From positions 120,032,001 to 120,096,000 of the forward strand of contig JBITNC010000001.1 in NCBI GenBank assembly GCA_050084985.1: DNA of 64,000 nt, read 5' to 3'. Both the position numbers and the translations under genes were made by a program. Position 1 is the first letter of the stretch; each line of letters begins with the position of its first letter. This document shows, one piece after another, positions 56,892 to 64,000 of this stretch. A model generated the notes under the pieces. That model did not search any database, was not told the DNA's origin, and saw only the letters and a program-made list of their open reading frames with translations. The stretch comes from Nageia nagi (lineage: Eukaryota; Pinophyta).

Positions 56892-57780
56892 ATGGGAGAT
56901 TCTTTTGCACCCAAGCATATCTTAGATGGTTCCAACAATGGTATTTGGAAACTAAGGATGAAGGTAGAACTTCAAGCACAAAATTTTGGATGATTATTAA
57001 TGAAAACCAAATTGGTCCATCTGGGGAGAAGGAACTTGAAGCTTATAATACTAAAAATGATTTAACAACATCTATGATCTTTCTTGCAGTTTCATATGAG
57101 ATCCTCCTCATGATATCTTCTTCAAATACTACAAAGGAAGCTTGGGATAAACTAAAGAGTATCAACCTTGGTACTAAATTTTCTAGAAGGTTCACCATTC
57201 TTCAGAAGTTGCTTCAATCATGTCAAGAGGAAAATGAAAGTGTGGCTATATATTTGAATAAGGTTTTTGACCTTAGGACTCAACTTATGAGGTGTGGTTG
57301 TAATTGGATCAACGATGAGTTTTTGACTTTCATCATCCTCTAAAGCCAATCTGCTAAGTTTAATTAGTTTATGACTATTATTGAAACTAAGCTTGATGAT
57401 GAAAAAGAAGTGTTCTTCAAAAATCTATCAAGGCTTCTCTTGAGGTATGAAGAAACACTTAATAATAAAGTGTTGATCACCACTCCTAAGGAAGCATCTA
57501 TGGCACTTGGTCCAATGAAGCCTCACTTCAAAAAGAAGAACCATAACCAAAACAAAGGTTCTTATGCTCCCAAGAAGAACTTCAAGAATTGTGGGAACAA
57601 GAATAATTTTGATAATGGTAAGTCTAAGGAAACTAAAGCCAAATTTAATAGAAATTGTAATTTTTGTAACAGCTATGATCATAAGGAAGCTAATAGCTTC
57701 AGGAAAAAGAAAGATCAAAGTGAAAAGGGTCTAGAAAATCAAATAAATATAATAATAAAAAGAATAAGAATTCTATTTAT
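56892..57780 (+). pseudogene. copia gag (E14)
   Basis: The start at 56892 gives 'MGDSFAPKHILDGSNNGIW', parallel to the E4 start. A frame change near 56990 leads to 'EKELEAYNTKNDLTTSMIF', 'TKEAWDKLKSINLGTKFSRR' and 'FDLRTQLMRCGCN'. After a stop at 57341, 'ETKLDDEKEVFFKNLSRLL' follows. The zinc knuckle (57655-57710) reads C-NF-C-NSYD-H-KEAN-S, so the last Cys is Ser. A longer open frame starting at 56825 uses an upstream Met in the wrong frame. Confidence 0.88.
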
Positions 57781-57809
57781 GTTGTTGTCTTTTACTCCAA
57801 GTATTATAC

Positions 57810-58200
57810 TTTGGAAAATGATTAGATTATTGATTTTGAATGCACTAATCACATGTGTTTTGAAAAATATAAGTTTGAACTTTCATAAGTATAGAAAAGA
57901 TATAGTTGTGATAGGTGATAGTTTAGTCTCTGAAGTTCAAGGTATTAAGAGTGTGTTGATACAAGGGAGGATTCTTGAGAATGTGTTTTATGTTCCTAGG
58001 CTCACTATGAATCTCCTTTTTGTAATTCAAGTTACAAGAAAAGGTTACTCCTTTGAGTTTAACTCACACTCTTGGTGCATGAAAAAGGGTCTTACCACTT
58101 TGGTGAAAGGTTCAGTGCAAGATGACCTTTACATTATGAATCAATCTTCAACAAAAATGTACCTTACAACTAATATTTATTCTAGAGGCAATCTTTGGCA
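57810..58200 (+). pseudogene. copia protease (E14)
   Basis: 'IIDFECTNHMCFEKYKFE' near 57828-57880 aligns with WIxDSGCTNHM; the active DSG is now DFE. 'VVIGDSLVSEVQGIKSVLIQ', 'FYVPRLTMNLLFV' and 'LYIMNQSS' follow in the open frame that ends at 58207. Confidence 0.85.
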
Positions 58201-59162
58201 CCATTGATTAGGCCACTTAAACCATAAGAATATTCAAGTCATGAAATATTATGAACTTGTGGAAGGTTTGCTACAATATCACTTGCAATTGGTCTTTGTG
58301 AGAAGTGCATTCTAGGTAAAATGAATTGTAAAAGTTTTCAAAAAATAAGATAACTAGAGCAATTCAACCTCTTCAACTTGTGCATATAGACTTGATGGGT
58401 CCATTTTCAACTAAGTCACTTGGGGTAGTGTCTTATCTCATGACCTTTATTGATGAATTTAGCAAGATGACATTTGGTTATCTTTTAGAGCACAAGGATC
58501 AAACCTTTGATAGGTTTCAAATATTTCAAAGCTTTAGTAAAAAATCAATTTAGATTCAAAATCAAAATGTTAATATATAATAATAGTGGTAAGTATAATA
58601 GCAATGAATTCAATGATTTTTATACAAAGTATGAAATCAAAAGGCAGTTTACTATCCCTTACACTCTTTAGCAAAATGGTGTTGCCAAAAGAAAGAATAG
58701 AACGATTCATAAAATAGCAAGATGTATGTTGGAGATCTTCTTAGATTCTTATGGGGTGAAGCTATAAATACTGCAATCTACATCTTGAATAGGTGTCCTA
58801 GGAAAGTAGTTGAAGGTAAAACTTTGTATGAGGTATGGATAGAAAAGAAATCTAACATCTCTCACTTTAGGGTCTTTGGTTGTGATGCTTATGCCTTTAT
58901 TGTTTCTAAGAAGAGGAAGAAGTTTGATAAGAGATCTAAAAAATATATCTTTGTGGGCTATGATAATCAACATAGAGGCTATAGACTATACCAACCTCCT
59001 TCTCATGCAGTCTTTGTATCAAGGGATGTAAAGTTCAATAAACTACCTAAAGAGTCTACTACTCATGAGAACCTTAAAGAGGGTGATGATTCTTTTGTTG
59101 CTCCTAACTGGTTGGATGTTATTGTGGATTTGTCATCTAAGGAACTAAACTCTCCAACATAA
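58185..59162 (+). pseudogene. copia integrase (E14)
   Basis: 'LWHH' then 'LGHLNHKNIQVMK' (58210-58250) and 'CEKCILGKM' are the zinc-binding part. 'LVHIDLMGPFSTKSLGVVSY' (58377-58437) holds the first Asp. 'NNSGKYNSNEF' (58579-58615) has Asn for the second Asp. The open end 58722-59162 has 'WGEAINTAIYILNRCPRKVV' and 'IFVGYDNQHRGYRLYQ'. Confidence 0.9.
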
Positions 59163-59179
59163 AGTATAACAAGGAGTAT

Positions 59180-60110
59180 GACTATTAATAAATCTTTATT
59201 TACCAAAATTAATTGCAAGAATGAGCCTTCATCTTACAAAGAAGCTTCAAAGCACAAGTGCTGGATGAATGTAATGAATGTGAAGTATGAGGCCTTAATG
59301 AAGAATCAAACTTAAGATTTGGTTCCTTATCTTAATAAATATAATGTGATTGAAAATAAATGGATTTATAAGGTCAAATATAACTCAGTTGGAGAGATTA
59401 AGAAATACAAAAAAAGGTTAGTAGCTAAGGGTTTTACTCAAAAACATGGAGTTGATTATGAGGAAACCTTAGCTCTAGTGGCAAAGATGCTTATTGTTAG
59501 AGTAATCCTTGCTCTCTTAGACACTCAGAGATGGAAAGTTTTTCAACTTGATGTCAAGAGTGCTTTTCTCAATGGTGACTTAGATGTGAAAATCTACATG
59601 CATCAACTAGAAGGGTTTGTTGCTGAAGGTAAAGATTCTTTTATGTGTAAGTTAAATAAGTCTTTGTATGGACTTAAGTAAGCACCAAGGGCCTGGTACA
59701 AAAATATTTTAGGATACTTTGAAGACATTGGGTTTTCTAAATGCTTCTCTAATTTAGATCTTTATGTGCTCAACCAAGGATAAGACTTGATTTTGATTCT
59801 TCTCTATGTAGATGATTTGATAATTTTAAAAGATAATATAGTCCTCATATAAGACTGCATATCCAAACTTAAGGCAACTTTTGAAATTATTGATCTTGAT
59901 CTATTGCACTAATACCTTGGTATGCAAGTGTACCAATACAAGGATTATACTTACATCAATCAATCAACATATATCTCAGATATCTTGCAAAAGTTTGGAA
60001 TGGAGGAGTGCAAGCATGCTGCAATCCTAGCCTCTCCTAGAATCACTTTGTCTCTTAGTTCTAACTCTCAGTTGGAAGATGCTATGAATTATAGATAACT
60101 AATTAGTAGT
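59180..60110 (+). pseudogene. copia reverse transcriptase (E14)
   Basis: Open frame 59319-59681 has 'KWIYKVKYNSVGEIKKYKKR', 'GVDYEETLALVAKMLIVR' and 'FQLDVKSAFLNGDLDVKIYM'. 'KSLYGLK' is followed by a Gln-to-stop change at 59679. 'LLYVDDLIIL' (59800-59830) keeps the YVDD box. 'ATFEIIDLDLLH' and 'YLGMQVYQYKDYTY' follow. Confidence 0.92.
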
Positions 60111-60765
60111 CTTCTTTATTTGACTATATCTAAGCCATATATTACCTTTTCCATGAATTTGATGGTTTGTTTTATTCAAAAGCCATGTATGGAGCACTTC
60201 AATGCTGTTATGCAAATTTTGAGGTATGTAGCAGGCACTAAGGATCTTTCTCTCAAGTATGACAAATTGCCCTCATTTATTCTATCAAGATTCTTAGATT
60301 ATGACTATGGAAGAGATAGAGATGATAGAAAATCAACCTCTACTTATGTGTTTAGCATTGGTTTAGGTGTTATCTCTTAGGCATCTAAGAAGCAACCTAC
60401 TACTGCTCTCTCCACCACTAAGGTTGAATATCATGTAATGTTAGTTGCAAACCAAGAAGCCATTTGGTTAAGGCATATTTTGAAAAAAATAAGGTATGAA
60501 CAAGTTCATCCATCTCAAATTTCTTTAGATAATCAGTTAGTTATTACTTTGGCAAAGAATCTTATTTTTCATCAAAGAACAAATCATGTAGAAATCCAAG
60601 CCCACTTCATCAGAGAGAAGGTTCTAGATGGTATTCTACACTTATAGAATTATCCATCAGTTCTAAACTCTATTGATTTGTTCATCAAGCCCCTTCCTAA
60701 AGCTCAGTTCTATAAGATTAAGGAGTCTATTAGGTTGGTGAAGTTGCCCTTAAAAATGGAGTAAA
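60111..60765 (+). pseudogene. copia RNase H (E14)
   Basis: 'ILRYVAGTKDLSLKYDKLPS' (60215-60275), 'YDYGRDRDDRKSTSTYVFSI', one stop at a Trp position (60380), 'TTALSTTKVEYHVMLV', 'SLDNQLVITLAKNLIFHQR' and 'HFIREKVLDGILHL' give the full RNase H to the end of pol. Confidence 0.92.
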
Positions 60766-61778
60766 TATTGAATTCTTATTGAATCCATTATAATTTCTTC
60801 CTTTTTAATAATGTTTTTGAACTTTTATTTAGTTTTTATACTTTATTTATACATTATTTTATTTGGTAACTATAAGTATGGGCTTGGCATCTTAGTGATG
60901 ACTTATAATGTACCTCAAATCTAAGCACATTATATTAGGAAGAAAGTTCTTGATGCAACAACTACAGCTTTATTCATCTGACTTTGTCTCCCTTGATTTA
61001 TTCACTAGCCATCTTAGAAACTTTGTTGTGCACACTTTAAAAGTTTCTTATGGTAGTGAAGTTGTCCTCAAGGAGGAGTGAAGGTTGAATTCATATTTTT
61101 GATGATAAATTCATCTCTAAAAGGATATTTTTTATTGTATAGTATTGATCTAAATACACACCTTCATGGTTAGTTCACTATGTGAGGAACTCATGGTACA
61201 TGTTATTTTGTTATCACTATGAGAGGAATTAGTATATGTTTGTTAGCACTATTTGGTTATCCATATGTGAGTAACTTATATATGTGCATATAATATTTTG
61301 TTGTTGATCAACACATTTATATATACAATAAATGACTATAAGTATTGGCTTGGCATCTTCGTGATGACTTATAATGCATCATTGATCAGTTTATAGATGG
61401 CATTACTTAGTTCATTTATCTTATGATTGATATGAATGTTATATGATGCATCTAATTGATCTTGTTTATGAGCTACTTATAGCTTGCAAGTTTCATCTTG
61501 AGAGTGCAGGTTACTTCATGTGGGCAGGCTCATGGAGGCTCATATGTCAACTCAGAGTTGATCAACTACACTTACAGTGAAATCAATTATGGTTAATAAT
61601 TGTACTGTAAACCATTTTGTTAAATGGTATTGTAATGAGTCTCAAACTAAGATCTTACTTATTTCTCAATGATGTAAAAGTTCTCATCTCTACTTATATC
61701 TCTTTGGAGTAGAACTCTCTCTTACTCTCTCTTTCTTCTTCTCTCTATGCTCTATCCCCATATTACATTAAGGGGGAG
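60766..61778 (+). other. E14 3' untranslated region and polypurine tract
   Basis: About 1 kb without a gene, colinear with the E13 3' region. The tract AAGGGGGAG (61770-61778) is intact. Confidence 0.78.
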
Positions 61779-62225
61779 TGTTAGAATTTGTAATTTAATA
61801 TTTCTCTTTAATGTAAATTCACTTAATACTTAAAGTATCATTATATACCTTAAAGTATTAAGAGAATAAAAATGGAAAAAGATTAAAAATAGGTAAAAAA
61901 TATTAAAAATAAAAAAGGAATTAATTATAGAGTGAGTTTCTTCTTATAAAAAGAGAGGAACCCTCCCCTTCTCTAGTTACATAATCATAATGCAAGCTTT
62001 GTTATAGGTTTAAAGTGTGAGAGAGAGAAGAGATTTTGTAAGAGAGGTCTTTGAGAATAAGAAGATCATAGTTAATGGACATACTCCCAAGGAGGGAGGA
62101 AACACTTTATATCTTATGTTATTTTTGTGATTGGCTTTAGTTATTGTGCTATTATGTTGATGTTGAAAGTGCCTTCTTGAGATCTTGGAGATAAGAAGTT
62201 AATTCATAAAGGGTTAATTTCTTCA
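61779..62225 (+). repeat. E14 3' LTR, 447 bp
   Basis: Starts TGTTAGAATTTGTAATT, ends GGGTTAATTTCTTCA. TATA box TATAAAAAG near 61945. It keeps the U3 part lost from the 5' LTR. Confidence 0.9.
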
Positions 62226-63260
62226 AGTTCACTTATTATTTTGATGCCAAAAAAAGATAGATGATGGAGAATGTGTATTAACTATATGAATAATTTGAAT
62301 AAAATAACCATAAAGAATTGTTATCCATTACCTCGAATAGATGATCTTATGGATCAATTACAAGGGTTAAGATATTTCACCCAAGTTGGACCTAAAGAGT
62401 AGGTATCATTAAGTGATAATTAAAGAGGAGGATATTTGGAAGATTGACTTCAAGACAAGATAATGTATATATCAATGTTTAGTTTTACCTTTTGGGTTAT
62501 GTAATGCACCTACCACCTTCATGATGGTGATGAATGACGTTCTTATACCATATATTGATTCTTTTATTATTGTTTTACTTGATGATATTATGTTCTATAG
62601 TATTGCTTGGAAATATAATTTAGTACATCCTAGATAAGTGCTTCAAACATTACAAAGTAAAAAACTATTTTTGAAGCAAAGAAAGTGTGATTTTGGTAAG
62701 CAATCTTTAGTGTACTTAGGACATGTCATTAGTGAAGGATAACTTAAGATATATATTAAGAAGACTAGAGCCATTTTGGAGTGATTAATGCCTAGAAATG
62801 TGATTGAAATAAGGAGTTTTCTAAGATATATTTAATACCTTATAAAGTTTATAGTTGATATTTACACTATTGCTTCACTTTTGTTTGACATTATAGGAGA
62901 GAAGAGATAGAGTTTTATGTGGAAAAGTGGAAACAAACGTCATTTGATTTGCTAAAGTAAAATATCATCAATGCACTTATTTTGGCACTCCTTAATTTGT
63001 AATAGCCATTTTAAATTGAGACTAATGCTAATAAGTATGCCATAGGGGCAGTTTTGATGCAAGGAATAAGACCTATTTGCTACCATTCCAAAAAGTTTAG
63101 TGGGGAAATTTTTAACTATCTTGCATATGATAAGGAATTGTATGCATTGGTTCATGCAATGAAGAAATAGAAGCATTACTTAATGGGTAAGGAGACAATG
63201 ATTCATATTTATCATTAGCCATTATAGTATTTGCAAACTCAATCTAAGTTTCAATAAGAA
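62226..63260 (+). pseudogene. gypsy reverse transcriptase and RNase H (E12)
   Basis: Resumes the RT cut at 54109. '[20 protein letters not shown]' (62290-62350), '[11 protein letters not shown]', 'IVLLDDIMFYS' near 62570 (YLDD changed to LLDD), 'LVYLGHVISEG' (62708-62740). RNase H: 'IETNANKYAIGAVLMQGIRP' (63015-63075), 'YHSKKFSGEIFNYLAYDKEL' and 'HYLMGKETMIHIYH' (63175-63220). The clade is the Reina-like chromovirus type by eye. Many stops. Confidence 0.9.
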
Positions 63261-64000
63261 AGTCACTTTAGATGGATGTAGAGGTTTTTGCAAAAATTTC
63301 ATCTAATCATAAAATACAATAAAGGTAATACCAATAAAATTATCGATTGCTTTCTAGACCTCCAATTACATCAAAAATGATGTTGACACCCTTTTTCTTT
63401 GAAACCATAATGCTTACATTGTTCCAATAGTATAATATAACTTTTCTAACTATCATGAAATTTTATCCATTTATCTATAACATATTTCCTAAAGCATACA
63501 TGCATGATGTAGACTTTGGAGAGGTATGTTAGAAGCTAAAATAATCATCTACACTAGATTGTGAAGGTATGGATGAATTTCACATTAAGGATGGAGTTTA
63601 TTTATAAGTATAATTCTCTATGTGTTCCTAGAGGGAAAATAATTTAGTTGGACATTTTAGGATTTTTAAGACAATTGCAAATTCGCAAAGGTATGTATAT
63701 TGGCCAAAAATGCAAGAGCAAGTTGCCAAGTATATAACAGGGTATGTGATGTGTTGCATTAACAAACCTAGCAATAGGAAATTGTATTTATATCAACCAC
63801 TTCCAATTCCTAATCATCCTTGGGAGAGTATTTCAATGGATTTTATAGTAGTTTTCCTATATAAAGAAGAGACATACTATTTATTTATGATTATTGATAG
63901 ATTTAGTAAGATGTGTATACTAATTTCATGTAAGAATACTGTAACGAGTCAAGAAGCTACAAAAATTTTATTTGCTCATGTATGGGTTCATTTTAGTTTA
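63261..64000 (+). pseudogene. gypsy integrase, N-terminal and core part (E12)
   Basis: 'VPRGKII' at about 63629 begins the integrase. The zinc region is partly kept ('MCCINKPSNRKLYLYQPLPI', 63750-63808). 'WESISMDFIV' (63820-63850) holds the first catalytic Asp, and 'FMIIDRFSKMCILISCKNTV' follows. The element runs off the right edge, so its 3' LTR is not seen. Confidence 0.87.

Larger units (their letters stand above)
54110..62225 (+). mobile_element. E14: full-length Ty1/copia element, 8.1 kb
   Basis: LTRs 54110-54441 and 61779-62225, all copia genes in order, long leader and long 3' region. It splits the RT of E12. The flanks are AATTT (54105-54109) and AGTTC (62226-62230). With the E12 reading, the target was probably AGTTC, changed on the left by one G-to-A and one C-to-T. 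Sister of E4 and E13. Confidence 0.92.

Noticed and set aside
2760-64000. Endogenous pararetrovirus
   Set aside because: All RT regions come with integrase, LTRs, primer sites or gag of copia/gypsy type. No movement-protein or coat-protein motif was seen.
1-64000. tRNA, rRNA or snoRNA genes
   Set aside because: No A/B box pair with a foldable cloverleaf or rRNA core was noticed; TGGTATCAGAGC-like words are primer sites.

Overview
This is a stretch of large, repeat-filled plant nuclear DNA with no intact host gene. It is AT-rich and almost entirely made of decayed LTR retrotransposons inserted into one another. All pol reading frames are broken by stops and frameshifts, and introns or ordinary genes are absent. 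The copia and gypsy families, the initiator-methionine-tRNA-type primer sites, a PPR gene relic and a plant-mobile-domain relic point to a land plant. The density of old, slowly decaying elements suggests a gymnosperm, but that is inference.

Layout. 1-2759: a copia element (E1) on the minus strand, with gag, primer site and a complete 2.1 kb LTR; it runs off the left edge. 2760-23400: an old Tat-like gypsy element (E2, minus) interrupted by a second Tat-like gypsy (E3, minus, 6097-22783, target duplication CTACT). E3's 3' LTR is itself interrupted by a full copia element (E4, plus, 6331-14788, target duplication CAACA/TAACA). E1 also sits in the pol of E2. 23400-30293: plant-mobile-domain relic (antisense) upstream of a polypurine tract and LTR start (E5), then an LTR with primer site (E6). 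30294-34480: a 3'-truncated copia of another lineage (E7) carrying a 531-bp TG...CA insertion (E8). 35726-39481: an LTR element (E9) with target duplication TATTT, a gag start and about 1.8 kb of unrecognised sense-strand cargo instead of pol. 41750-43620: LINE relic (minus). 43829-44150: possible CACTA end. 44190-45050: PPR pseudogene. 45060-64000: one chromovirus-type gypsy (E12, plus) split into gag / protease-RT start / RT-RNase H-integrase by two sister copia elements, E13 (about 46990-53210) and E14 (54110-62225).

E4, E13 and E14 are one copia family. They share a very long 5' leader containing a conserved block of about 450 bp with a hairpin, the pol order PR-INT-RT-RH, a long 3' untranslated region, and LTRs with a TATAAATAG/TATAAAAAG box. 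Each has grown its own tandem repeats. Nothing here is likely to make a working protein. The value of the window is its stratigraphy, the repeated leader structure, and the unrecognised cargo of E9.
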